The notes under the pieces: model-generated
Seen by the model: the letters and a program-made list of their open reading frames with translations, nothing else
Told to the model about the DNA's origin: nothing
The model's database searches: none
Shown: positions 1 through 7,680 of the stretch, piece after piece
Layout: every line of letters begins with the position of its first letter
How positions within the stretch are numbered: position 1 is the first letter of the stretch
Position numbers and translations under genes: made by a program
Assembly (NCBI GenBank): GCA_019113025.1
Contig: DXIF01000246.1
Span: 1 to 35,635 of the forward strand
DNA length: 35,635 nucleotides
Direction of reading: 5' to 3'
From: Candidatus Anaerobiospirillum stercoravium
GTDB taxonomy: Bacteria; Pseudomonadota; Gammaproteobacteria; Enterobacterales; Succinivibrionaceae

Positions 1-165
1 TTGGGCGCGTTGGGCGCAACGCACCAACTGGGACGCGCCCACTGGGGCGCACCGGCGGTGGCGCGGGCGCATGGCGCATGATGCGAGCTGCGCTGCAAAA
101 CTTAAACGTCAGGCGTGACAACAAACTGCCAATTATATACTAGTTTTCCTAGGTTGCTGGAGCCA

Positions 166-190
166 TAAAAAAGGCCGCTGCTGCGGCCTT
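166..190 (-). terminator. Intrinsic terminator downstream of ptsH
   Basis: Read on the minus strand this is a perfect 8-bp stem (AAGGCCGC / GCGGCCTT, 171-178 with 183-190) with a 4-nt loop, followed directly by a run of T. It lies about 65 bases after the ptsH stop codon and closes the crr-ptsI-ptsH transcription direction. Confidence 0.88.
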
Positions 191-254
191 AGTGTTGTTG
201 AGGTGATTGCCCCTTAAGGGACATGACGCTGTAGTCTAAAGTCTTGGTTGTAAG

Positions 255-512
255 CTAAAGATTTTGTTGCAGGAAGGTCTGGGCGGCTGAGGCGGCCTCA
301 ACCTCATCAGGACCATCAAAGGTCATGGTGAGCTCTTCGCCTTGTTGGATGGCCAGCTTCATGACCACTAACAGGCGCTTGCCGTCAACTAATTGGCCCG
401 CTTTACCGATTTGGCAGGCGCTTTTATAGCCCGAAACCAGCTTAACTAATTGTCCAGCAGGACGAGCGTGGATGCCACGAGGATCAGTAATCTGGTAGAC
501 GATAGTTTGCAT
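255..512 (-). CDS. ptsH: Phosphocarrier protein HPr
   Basis: This is an 85-residue HPr, the normal length. It carries phosphate from enzyme I to the IIA domains of sugar permeases in the cytoplasm. The active-site signature GIHARPAG places the phosphorylatable His at residue 15 and the conserved Arg at 17, and the alignment with E. coli HPr is ungapped through residue 47. The oddity is position 46, the regulatory serine in most HPr proteins, which here is Arg (context DGKRLL). Phosphorylation by an HPr kinase at that site is therefore impossible. The gene is last in the order crr-ptsI-ptsH and is separated from ptsI by a 251-bp repeat-rich gap, so it may also have its own promoter. An intrinsic terminator follows. 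Confidence 0.95.
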   Translation of the reverse strand: MQTIVYQITDPRGIHARPAGQLVKLVSGYKSACQIGKAGQLVDGKRLLVVMKLAIQQGEELTMTFDGPDEVEAASAAQTFLQQNL

Positions 513-763
513 AATTTTCTGTCCTTGGGCGGGCGCGGCGCAAAGGCTTGATCCTTCTTAGCGCCTTACTCCGCCTTAGTTTGCATGTGATGTGAACAGT
601 CGGTCACAGGCCCTCCTAAGTCCTAGGGGGCGCCCCAATTGGGGCGGGGCCACCATCTGGGTGGCACACCATTGGGGTTGCGCAACCATCTGGGCGGCGC
701 TACCGCCATTGGACTTGCACCATTAGACTTGGGGGCCTGATCGGGGCCGTTAGTTAACGTTAG
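513..763. other. Repeat-rich ptsI-ptsH spacer
   Basis: The 251 bases between ptsI and ptsH contain imperfect repeats built on ACCATCTGGGYGGC and CCATTGG motifs (about 610-725). They also contain an inverted pair TGTGA (591-595) and TCACA (604-608) about 80-95 bases upstream of ptsH. The pair resembles a CRP site but has an 8-base spacer in place of the usual 6, so I do not call it one. No open reading frame here looks real. Confidence 0.4.
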
Positions 764-2491
764 TTAATGGCGTTTGATGATTTCACCCAAGTGCACGCGG
801 GCATTGCTCAGCTCGCTTTGGCACTGAGTGGTGCTGGCGCGAATGCGCTCACGCAGGGCCAAGATGGCGCCCGGTGATACCGAGAGCTCGTCGTAGCCCA
901 TCTCAACAAAGAGATCGGTCAGCTCCGGATCGGCGGCTAACTCGCCGCAGATACCAGCCGGAATGCCTGCGGCATGCGCATTTTGGGCAATCAGGCGCAA
1001 TAAGGCTAAGACTGCTTCATGATGCGGATCGTAGAACTTGCCGAGGTTTTGGTTTTGGCGATCGCAGGCGGTGGTGTACTGGGTTAGATCGTTGGTGCCT
1101 ACCGAGAAGAAGTCCACGTGGTGCGCGAGCTCGGCCGATAAAATCGCAGCGGCCGGAGTCTCAATCATGATGCCAATCTTAGGCACGGCATAGGCTTGAC
1201 CTTCAGCCTTGAGCTCGGCTTCCACCTCAGCGCAGATCGCCTTAGCCTCAGTGACCTCAGATAAGCGCGTTACCATTGGGAACATCATAGCGATGTTGCC
1301 GCGGGCGGCGGCGCGGTAGATTGCGCGCAGCTGGGTTTTGAAGATCTCCGGTTGCATTAGGCAGATGCGCAGGGCGCGTACCCCCATAGCCGGATTTTCT
1401 TCCTCGGGCAGATTGAAGTAGTCGACCTTCTTGTCGGCGCCAATATCCAAGGTACGGATAATGACGATCTTGCCGTTCATGGTCGAGGCAACCTTGGCGT
1501 AAGCCTTAAATTGCTCTTCTTCCGTTGGTGGGGTGCTGCGCCCTAAGTATAAGAACTCCGAGCGGAACAGGCCGATGCCTTCGCCATCGTTCTCTAAGAC
1601 TTGCTCGACATCATCGACTTGGCCGATATTGGCAAAGGTTAAGATGCGATGGCCGCTTTGGGAAATGCCTTGCTGGCCGCGCAGTGCCAATTGGCGGATA
1701 CGGCGTTGATCAAAGGCATCCTTTTCTTGTTGGAGCTGAGTAATGGTCGCTTCATTTGGCTCGACATAGAAGGTGCCGGTGGCGGCATTTACACCAATGA
1801 ACTTGCCATTTAAATCCAAGCAGTCCTCGCCCTCGGCGGCGGCGGTGCCCCCCTGCTCTGAGTCATCAAGGCTCTTAGGGAGGTTAGCGTTGATGATGAG
1901 CGGGATGTTCATGGTGCGCGCCAGAATCGATGCGTGCGAGTTTTGGGTGCCGTGGCGCAGAACAAAGCCTAAAATCTTAGAGCGGTCCATCGCTACAGTT
2001 TGCGATGGTTGCAGGTCGTCGGCAACAATGACCACGCTTTCAGTTAAGGTCACAGCTTCACCGCCGCGGACAATGCGCGCAATGCGGGAGGTGACGTCTT
2101 TGACGTCGGCGGCGCGCTCGCGCATGTAGTCATCGTCGAGCTGCTCAAAGTCATGAGCTTGCTCGCGCCCGACCGCGATCGCCGCGTCCGCAGCATTGAT
2201 GCCGCCTTGCTTGATGCGCTCGCGGATGTTGTCGCAGATATCCGGATCATCGAGCATCATGCGGTGGATCTCAAAGATCTCCGCTTGCTCGGCGCCAATT
2301 TCTTGCTGGGCCTTGGTAATTAAGCTTTCCAGCTCGGCTTGGGCTTTGCCTAAAGCTGACTCAAAGAGGCTGAGCTCCTCCTCAATGGTCTTGCTGGTGC
2401 GCACCGTGTCCGCCATCTCTGGGGTCTTGATGTGCAAGACCTTACCCATGGTGATGCCGGCACAGGCACAGCGTCCATGTCCTACGTACAT
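764..2491 (-). CDS. ptsI: PTS enzyme I (PEP-protein phosphotransferase)
   Basis: This 575-residue protein matches the length of enzyme I of the sugar phosphotransferase system. It takes phosphate from PEP and passes it to HPr. The phospho-His is His186 in the motif NSHASILAR (His189 in E. coli). The C-terminal PEP-binding barrel shows the second family signature around IETPAAAILS and DFFSVGTNDLTQY. The active-site Cys is Cys515 in GICGEL. A short acidic/Ala-rich insert follows the phospho-His domain (about residues 205-223). The start gives MYVGHGRCACAGITMGK, which aligns with the E. coli N terminus and follows a purine-rich stretch. The gene lies 80 bases downstream of crr and presumably shares its transcript. 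Confidence 0.96.
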   Translation of the reverse strand: MYVGHGRCACAGITMGKVLHIKTPEMADTVRTSKTIEEELSLFESALGKAQAELESLITKAQQEIGAEQAEIFEIHRMMLDDPDICDNIRERIKQGGINAADAAIAVGREQAHDFEQLDDDYMRERAADVKDVTSRIARIVRGGEAVTLTESVVIVADDLQPSQTVAMDRSKILGFVLRHGTQNSHASILARTMNIPLIINANLPKSLDDSEQGGTAAAEGEDCLDLNGKFIGVNAATGTFYVEPNEATITQLQQEKDAFDQRRIRQLALRGQQGISQSGHRILTFANIGQVDDVEQVLENDGEGIGLFRSEFLYLGRSTPPTEEEQFKAYAKVASTMNGKIVIIRTLDIGADKKVDYFNLPEEENPAMGVRALRICLMQPEIFKTQLRAIYRAAARGNIAMMFPMVTRLSEVTEAKAICAEVEAELKAEGQAYAVPKIGIMIETPAAAILSAELAHHVDFFSVGTNDLTQYTTACDRQNQNLGKFYDPHHEAVLALLRLIAQNAHAAGIPAGICGELAADPELTDLFVEMGYDELSVSPGAILALRERIRASTTQCQSELSNARVHLGEIIKRH

Positions 2492-2571
2492 ACCCTCTTC
2501 TCTCCACCTAGCTAGTTAGACGACGTGATGTATGGGTTAAGCCGGTTCTAGGTTTAACCTAGGAGCGTAGC

Positions 2572-3078
2572 TTAGTTATCTTGAGGGATGATGGTGCAGA
2601 TGTCGTCATTAGTGGTGACGGCACGTGGACTTACATACTCGACACTCTTGAAGTCCATCGCATTGCAGATGACCATGGGCACTAAGTTACTTAAGCCGGC
2701 CTGCGCGATGATCTCTTGGTCAAACTTAATCAGGGGCTGACCGGCCTTGACCTCTTCATCGTCCTTAACTAAGGCCTCAAAGCCCTTGCCCTTTAAGTCG
2801 ACGGTATTGATGCCAACGTGGATTAAGATCTCGACCTTATCCTTGGAGGTAATGGTGACAGCGTGAGCGGTCTTGAAAATCTGAGTGATGACACCATCGC
2901 ATGGGGCGTAAACCGTGCCGTCAGCACCTGGCTTAAAGCAGGCCGTAGGTCCTAAGACACACTCCGAGAAGGTTGGATCTGGGATTTCTTGAATTGGGAT
3001 GAGCTCGCCGTTTAAAGGTGCCTTTAAGGTGACATTAGCAGCTTGCTTGTTACCAAATAACTTGTCGAAAAAGCCCAT
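2572..3078 (-). CDS. crr: PTS glucose-specific IIA component (IIA-Glc)
   Basis: This 168-residue protein is equivalent to E. coli IIA-Glc (169 residues). In enteric bacteria that protein phosphorylates the glucose permease and regulates adenylate cyclase and non-PTS transporters. The two active-site histidines are His72 (AHAVTI) and His87 (LIHVGI). The start MGFFDKLFG matches the amphipathic membrane-binding helix of the family. I chose the ATG at 3078 because GGAG at 3088-3085 gives a 6-base spacing, whereas the upstream in-frame TTG at 3090 overlaps that ribosome-binding site. The gene is first in a crr-ptsI-ptsH arrangement, opposite to the E. coli order. Confidence 0.95.
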   Translation of the reverse strand: MGFFDKLFGNKQAANVTLKAPLNGELIPIQEIPDPTFSECVLGPTACFKPGADGTVYAPCDGVITQIFKTAHAVTITSKDKVEILIHVGINTVDLKGKGFEALVKDDEEVKAGQPLIKFDQEIIAQAGLSNLVPMVICNAMDFKSVEYVSPRAVTTNDDICTIIPQDN

Positions 3079-3461
3079 TTCGGTCTCCAAATTAAGAGCA
3101 AAGTGTCCGCAGTTCTAGCCCGGTTAGCTCGACTAGCCCAGCGCGCCCGGCGCGCCGAGCGCGCTTGATCGAGCCCCAATGAGGCGGGCCCTAAGCCCAG
3201 CTCAGTAATCAGTAAGATTAGCTCACGCACAGCTCACCTGAACTGGTTGCCATGCGATTTACCCACGCTGTGGTTTTGGGTTGGACTGCATGTGATGACA
3301 TCAGGGGCGCTGAGGCTCTAACCTCACGCCGACGCCGGTAGCATAGCGCACGCAGCGCGGGCGCAAGCTTCAAACCTAACTATTATGGCGGTAAGCTCAG
3401 GCAAACTCATCCTCAAGAGGACAATAGCGTTAGCTTGCTCGCATTTTCATGCCGGGCTTAC

Positions 3462-3482
3462 GCCTCGGGCGGCGCCCGAGGC
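3462..3482. repeat. Perfect hairpin, 9-bp stem
   Basis: The sequence GCCTCGGGC (3462-3470) is followed by a GGC loop and then GCCCGAGGC (3474-3482). There is no T run on either side, so it is not a standard intrinsic terminator. It sits in the gap upstream of crr and could be a leader structure or simply a GC-rich palindrome. Confidence 0.6.
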
Positions 3483-3647
3483 CGGATGCGGCCGCGGTGC
3501 GCGCTAGGTGGCGCGTTGCCCATTATTATCGAATCGGCAGCGATTTGCATGGGCTGGGGGGACAAAGTGTGACCATTCTCGAAATTTAATTTCATGCCCC
3601 AAAGTTTTCGTGAAATATTTTTCTAAAGAGGGGGCGCCGTAGGGAAA

Positions 3648-3758
3648 ATGCAGTGGGGTGCGCGGCTGGAACTGTTACTGGGGATGGGCGCCACTATCGG
3701 CTCTGCCACGGGCGCCGCCACCGGCGCCGCGGCGGGGCTGAGTGTGCTTTGTGGCTGA
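3648..3758 (+). CDS. Possible small glycine-zipper peptide (36 aa)
   Basis: An ATG at 3648 opens a 36-codon frame ending in TGA. The peptide is hydrophobic, with small residues spaced as in glycine zippers (GMGATIGSATGAATGAAAGL), and could form one membrane helix. A purine-rich AAGAGGGGG lies 13 bases upstream and AGGGA lies 2 bases upstream; neither has ideal spacing. GC-rich DNA of this composition encodes Gly/Ala runs by chance, and I cannot name a family. It is kept because it is the only plausible reading frame in the gap. Confidence 0.3.
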   Translation: MQWGARLELLLGMGATIGSATGAATGAAAGLSVLCG

Positions 3759-4100
3759 GAATTTGCATTAAGGCGCGTCAGGCGCGGACGTCAAAAGATA
3801 AGCATTTTGGCGCGCACCTATTTCTACGCTTTTGGTTTGCCTGTGCTGCAACGCAGACGGGGTAACCGGTCGGCTGATGCGGCCTTAATTAGCCAATTTT
3901 GAGTAAGCAGCGCTCCTGTCTTGCTCCATTAGAGATGACCTGTAATTAAGAGAGAGCTAATCTGGCATACCAAAAGCGTGGTGATCGTTAAAGCGTGGTG
4001 AACATTGCGGTTCTATGGCGCGGTTCAGTGCGGTTGGGGACGATGGGGTGCTGTAGCTTGGCGCTACGCGAGTATGCGCGTAAGCAAACAAGCGGGCGCG

Positions 4101-4150
4101 GCAACGCGTAGCAACGCGTAGCAATGTGGGGCAATGTGGGGTAACGCGGT
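4101..4150. repeat. 10-bp tandem repeat, five units
   Basis: Units of 10 bp run head to tail: GCAACGCGTA twice, GCAATGTGGG twice, then the related GTAACGCGGT. The array lies about 180 bases upstream of the MotY-like gene. It looks like a slippage-type repeat; no function is inferred. Confidence 0.8.
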
Positions 4151-4325
4151 AATATGATCAAACTTAGGCTGAGGGCTTAACTTTTTGGTTGTGGCAACCA
4201 GTGTTTGAGTGCAAGCGCTTAACGTGCGGTGGGCACGGGGCAGTGAGGGTTTGCACTCAAGCATTGCGACGTCTGGGAGCGCCTGAGCGGTATGCTCTCA
4301 GAGCAAGACAGAGGAGATCTGAATT

Positions 4326-5327
4326 ATGTCGAGAGAAAAGAGCCTGTGCTCAGGGCGCAAGCTGTCATCGTGCTTGAAGGCCTTGACGGGAGTGGCTCTG
4401 GCTTTAGGCGTTGTCTCGGCCACGGCACAAGCCCAGATTCGTTATGAGACCAGCATCAGCGATGTGGATGCTAAGAATTGGTCCACCAGCACCAGCAAGA
4501 TTTCCTGCGTCTTATCGTCCAATGTCGAAGGCTATGGCCGCGCGGACTTTACCTTGCTTTCAGGAGCACAGCGCCGTTTGAGCTTGGAGCTCTTCCCCAA
4601 GGTGGCGGTCAACGCTAAGACCACGATGCGCATTTTGACCGTACCGGCCGAGTGGCGCCCGCAAGGGGATGAGGCCGAGATTGGCTCGATTGAAGTTTAT
4701 AAGGGCTTTAATCCCTTTATCGGTGACTCGGTATCATGGGCCGTGTTACTTGAGCTCTCTCATGGTAAGCGCGTGATGCTGCCGTATCTGGCTTCGACCA
4801 ATTTAGGCGTCAACCAGATGCTAGTACCGACCTTAAGCCCGATTGGCTTTAGCGGTGCCTACCAAGAGTTCTTGGATTGTTCGGCGCAGCTGCTGCCTTA
4901 TGGTTATCGCGATGTCAGCTTGGTCGCCATCATGTTCTACGATCAGGAAAATCGCATCACGCCATCCTCCGATGAGCGCCTGTTCCAGCAGATCAACTAT
5001 GCCAAGTTAGATCCGTCGATCAATAAGATCATCATCTCGGCCTTTGGCTCGGGCAATAGTGACAACCTCGATAACTTAGATCTGGCCAAGAGTCGTGCCG
5101 ATACCTTGGTTAAGATCTTGACCGATAATGGCATCAATAAGGACTTGATCGAGGTACACACCTACGGTGATGAGCAATTAGCCACCACCGGTTACACCAT
5201 TTCTGAGCGTCAGCAGTCCTCCAAGGCCATTATCGAGCTGCAGCGTGACCCATTCCGCGTCGATAGCCGCTTAGAGGTTGAAATGCCGGATATCGGCGTG
5301 CCCGGTGCCACTTACTACACGGACTAA
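4326..5327 (+). CDS. MotY-like exported protein with OmpA-family C-terminal domain
   Basis: This 333-residue protein has a signal peptide (basic start, hydrophobic core around residues 20-33, probable cleavage after AQA before QIRYE). The mature N terminus (IRYETSISD, SCVLSSNVEGYGRADF) resembles the N-terminal domain of MotY, the sodium-driven flagellar motor accessory protein. The C-terminal part (about 215-312) is an OmpA-like peptidoglycan-binding domain with a recognisable LAKSRAD motif at residues 253-259. Its final motif is weakened (ISERQQSSKA, where NRRV-type sequence is usual). It is therefore expected in the periplasm. The ribosome-binding site GAGGAG is well placed. No flagellar gene is in the window, so a motor role is unproven; it may be a general OmpA-family cell-envelope protein. 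Confidence 0.75.
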   Translation: MSREKSLCSGRKLSSCLKALTGVALALGVVSATAQAQIRYETSISDVDAKNWSTSTSKISCVLSSNVEGYGRADFTLLSGAQRRLSLELFPKVAVNAKTTMRILTVPAEWRPQGDEAEIGSIEVYKGFNPFIGDSVSWAVLLELSHGKRVMLPYLASTNLGVNQMLVPTLSPIGFSGAYQEFLDCSAQLLPYGYRDVSLVAIMFYDQENRITPSSDERLFQQINYAKLDPSINKIIISAFGSGNSDNLDNLDLAKSRADTLVKILTDNGINKDLIEVHTYGDEQLATTGYTISERQQSSKAIIELQRDPFRVDSRLEVEMPDIGVPGATYYTD

Positions 5328-5715
5328 TCGGGCCGCGGTAGCGGACCGGTATGGTGAACCCGGATAGCGGGCCGGGAGCGCAGACCAAGATAGCGGACCG
5401 GGATAGCGAACCGGATGGTAACCCTGGGTAGCGGGCCGGGTGGCAGGCTGCGGTGCAATGAACTAGCTGCGTCACAAAGTCAGGGTGCCGGGCGGTTAGG
5501 ACGCAGCGGCTGCGCTAAGATGGGGTGTCCCCGGTGGGGGTGGGTTAGCTCCCCTGTGTGGGGAAGGTTAGCTCCCCCGTGTGGGGAAGGTTAGCTCCCC
5601 TGTGTGGGGAAGGTTAGCTCCCCGATGGGGGGAGAGCGCGCTCCTAGCTGGGGTGATATCACCTCAGCAGCTGGGGATGCTAAGTTTTTTGCGGTGGTGA
5701 GGGCAGGCAACAGTT
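5328..5715. repeat. Repeat-filled spacer, including 23-bp tandem array at 5543-5631
   Basis: Two repeat families occupy this 388-bp gap. From 5333 to about 5445 there are irregular copies of a GATAGCGGACCGGG-like motif. From 5543 to 5631 a 23-bp unit (GGTTAGCTCCCCTGTGTGGGG plus AA) occurs three full times (5543, 5566, 5589) and once in part (5612). Each unit contains a CCCC-N5-GGGG mini-hairpin. The array ends about 85 bases upstream of the Sel1-repeat gene. I see no gene in the gap. Confidence 0.85.
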
Positions 5716-7470
5716 ATGGCCAATGTACTCAAGAAGCTCAAGGCCAAGGAAAAGCGCGAGGAAAATCGCTTCAAGCAGCGCGCGATAATGGCTCTGATTG
5801 GACTGCTCTTTTTTGCAGCCATCTTTGTCGGCTGTCTGTGGGTGTACACCTCAACGGTTGAAAATGAGCGCCGCGTGTTGAGCGAAAACGGCATCAATGC
5901 CCTGTCTTATTCCAATTTTGAGGAGGCACGCCTGCTCTTGGAGCAAGCGGCACAAAAAGGTGAGCCGACGGCCTATGAGTTCTTAGCCTGGATGTACATC
6001 AGTGGTGGGCGCTATGAAGACGCCGTACAACCAGCCCTGCGGGCTTCGACGCTGCAACGCATGGGGGGCTACGAGGTCTTAGGTGATCTGGCAATCCTAG
6101 GCTATGGCCCAGTTAAGGGCACCCGCGCCGCGCTCTCATACTTTGAGCAAGGCGCATTAAAGCAAGCACGCCGTGAAGCGCTGCAACGGGCCGGTGAGTC
6201 GGAGCGTGCTATTGTCGATATCTTAACTGAGGTGGATCGCCGCCCTGATGATCCCACCGATCCTACGGCTTATCGCAATCCAGACGTGCAAAAGCGTGCG
6301 GTCGAGCTCTTTACCCAAATGGTGAGCCGCGCGCTAAGCTTAGCCCCAAGCGCCGATGACTTCAGTGAACTGGTGATGCGCGCCTACAACAAGGGCGCCA
6401 AGAACCTAGAGCTGGAATTAGGTGACATGCTCTTTATTGGCACCGAGCGCGCTGCCGCCAACGCCCAAGCGGCGCTGGAGCATTGGCAGCGGGCGATGGA
6501 TGCTGGTTTAGAGCGCGCCTACGTACGCCTCGCGGGTGCTTATTGGCACGGTTACTCGGTGCCGCGCGACCCGCAAAACGCGATCGACCTCTATACCGTA
6601 GCGGCGAGCAATAACCAAGATCCGGTAGCGATGTACGCCTTAGCGCTGATTACGCTGCGCTCGGTTACTAATCCCGATGATGTCGCCCGCAACAATGCCT
6701 TAATCCAAGGGGGTATTGAGTACTTAACCCAAGCAGCGGCGCAAGGCTATGGCCCAGCGAGCACCGCCTTAGGCGTCTTGGCCTTAACCGAAAACTCCGA
6801 TGCCTTGGCTGCCAAGCGCTCAGCGCAGTGGCTGCGCATCGCGGCGGTTGAGCAAAATGATATCTCAGGGCGCATTCTCTACGACCTGATGTTGATCACT
6901 GGTACCGGCGTCGCTCAATCCTTTACTGAGGGCTTTGACGATTTAATCTTGGTTGCTAAGTCCTATCCACCGGCTCAGGGCGTGTTGGACTTACTACAAC
7001 GCCGTATTCCTCCTGAGGTGATCTTGCGTCAGGCCATGGCCTTGAGCAATCAGGTGCTGTTAGGGCGCCTTGCCTACCGCGAGGGCGATCCGGTCGCACA
7101 GCAGACTATTACCGATCCGATGACGGGCGAGGCGATTGCCCGGCCGTTCTCGTTCTATCAGTCGCTGAGCAAGGTTCCCGCTGAGCTGCCGCTGCAATAC
7201 GGTCTGTTTAACTTCACGCCACCGAGCGATTTTACGCATATGACCATTAGTGGCGAGCAGGTGTTAAGCCCAGATTTAGCCAAGATCATCATCCAGTATG
7301 CGCCGTCAAGTGGGGCGGCCCCATATGAGCCCAACCAGATGATGCCGCGTCCGCTGCCCCCAAAGGTGCCTGCTGAGTACGCGATTGGCTCCTTTGTGCC
7401 ACCGATTACCCTCTTGGAGCCGCAGTCCTTATTGGTACCAACCACGGGCCTCAATCGTACTTTGTTCTAA
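5716..7470 (+). CDS. Membrane-anchored Sel1/TPR-like repeat protein
   Basis: This 584-residue protein begins with a basic, charged stretch (KKLKAKEKREENRFKQR) followed by one transmembrane helix (about 24-45). It probably sits in the inner membrane with its bulk in the periplasm. The rest is helical-repeat sequence. The clearest Sel1-type unit is at about 263-308 (AYVRLAGAYWHGYSVPRD followed by NAIDLYTVAA), with weaker units around 65-110 and 330-375. Such repeats usually scaffold protein complexes. The C-terminal 100 residues are Pro-rich and unlike a repeat. The gene stands alone between two repeat-rich spacers, so its partner is unknown. Family assignment is good; function cannot be given. 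Confidence 0.75.
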   Translation: MANVLKKLKAKEKREENRFKQRAIMALIGLLFFAAIFVGCLWVYTSTVENERRVLSENGINALSYSNFEEARLLLEQAAQKGEPTAYEFLAWMYISGGRYEDAVQPALRASTLQRMGGYEVLGDLAILGYGPVKGTRAALSYFEQGALKQARREALQRAGESERAIVDILTEVDRRPDDPTDPTAYRNPDVQKRAVELFTQMVSRALSLAPSADDFSELVMRAYNKGAKNLELELGDMLFIGTERAAANAQAALEHWQRAMDAGLERAYVRLAGAYWHGYSVPRDPQNAIDLYTVAASNNQDPVAMYALALITLRSVTNPDDVARNNALIQGGIEYLTQAAAQGYGPASTALGVLALTENSDALAAKRSAQWLRIAAVEQNDISGRILYDLMLITGTGVAQSFTEGFDDLILVAKSYPPAQGVLDLLQRRIPPEVILRQAMALSNQVLLGRLAYREGDPVAQQTITDPMTGEAIARPFSFYQSLSKVPAELPLQYGLFNFTPPSDFTHMTISGEQVLSPDLAKIIIQYAPSSGAAPYEPNQMMPRPLPPKVPAEYAIGSFVPPITLLEPQSLLVPTTGLNRTLF

Positions 7471-7680
7471 GCTCAACTTAGCCGCAGCTTAGGGGCGGCT
7501 GACAAAATTAGTGACGGATTTCAATTCACTCATCCCTGTTGTGATGCCAGCTCAAGACACTGAGCGCCGCATTGAGGGGAAGTCTTGTAATTGCAAATTT
7601 GCCGTCAGCTATTTGGTCAGTCGGTCCTTAATCTCAGATTTGATGTGAATACGCGCTGCGTGACCGGTCTGAAGGATCGT

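Larger units (their letters stand above)
3079..4325. other. 1.2-kb intergenic region with hairpins and repeats
   Basis: This region separates the divergently oriented crr and the MotY-like gene. It holds a strong 9-bp hairpin at 3462-3482 (GCCTCGGGC / GCCCGAGGC, 3-base loop), GC-rich inverted sequence at 3139-3165 and a short 11-bp palindrome at 3292-3302. There is a 12-bp direct repeat AAAGCGTGGTGA at 3973-3984 and 3990-4001, and a 10-bp tandem repeat at 4101-4150. A possible small glycine-zipper gene (3648-3758) is listed separately. Promoters for both flanking genes must lie here, but I see no convincing -35/-10 pair. Confidence 0.5.

Noticed and set aside
586-608. CRP-like TGTGA/TCACA pair upstream of ptsH
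   Set aside because: The half-sites are 8 bases apart and not 6, and the alternative register has only one half-site.
4064-4264. Minus-strand 66-codon frame upstream of the MotY-like gene
   Set aside because: It runs through the 10-bp tandem repeat, has no ribosome-binding site that I can see and no recognisable motif.
5543-5631. Short regularly repeated units suggesting a CRISPR array
   Set aside because: The repeats are directly adjacent with no unique spacers and no cas genes are nearby; it is a simple tandem repeat.
7591-7680. Upstream TTG extension of the AAA-ATPase/nuclease gene
   Set aside because: The added 30 residues do not resemble the family N terminus, and ATG 7681 has its own GAAGGA site.
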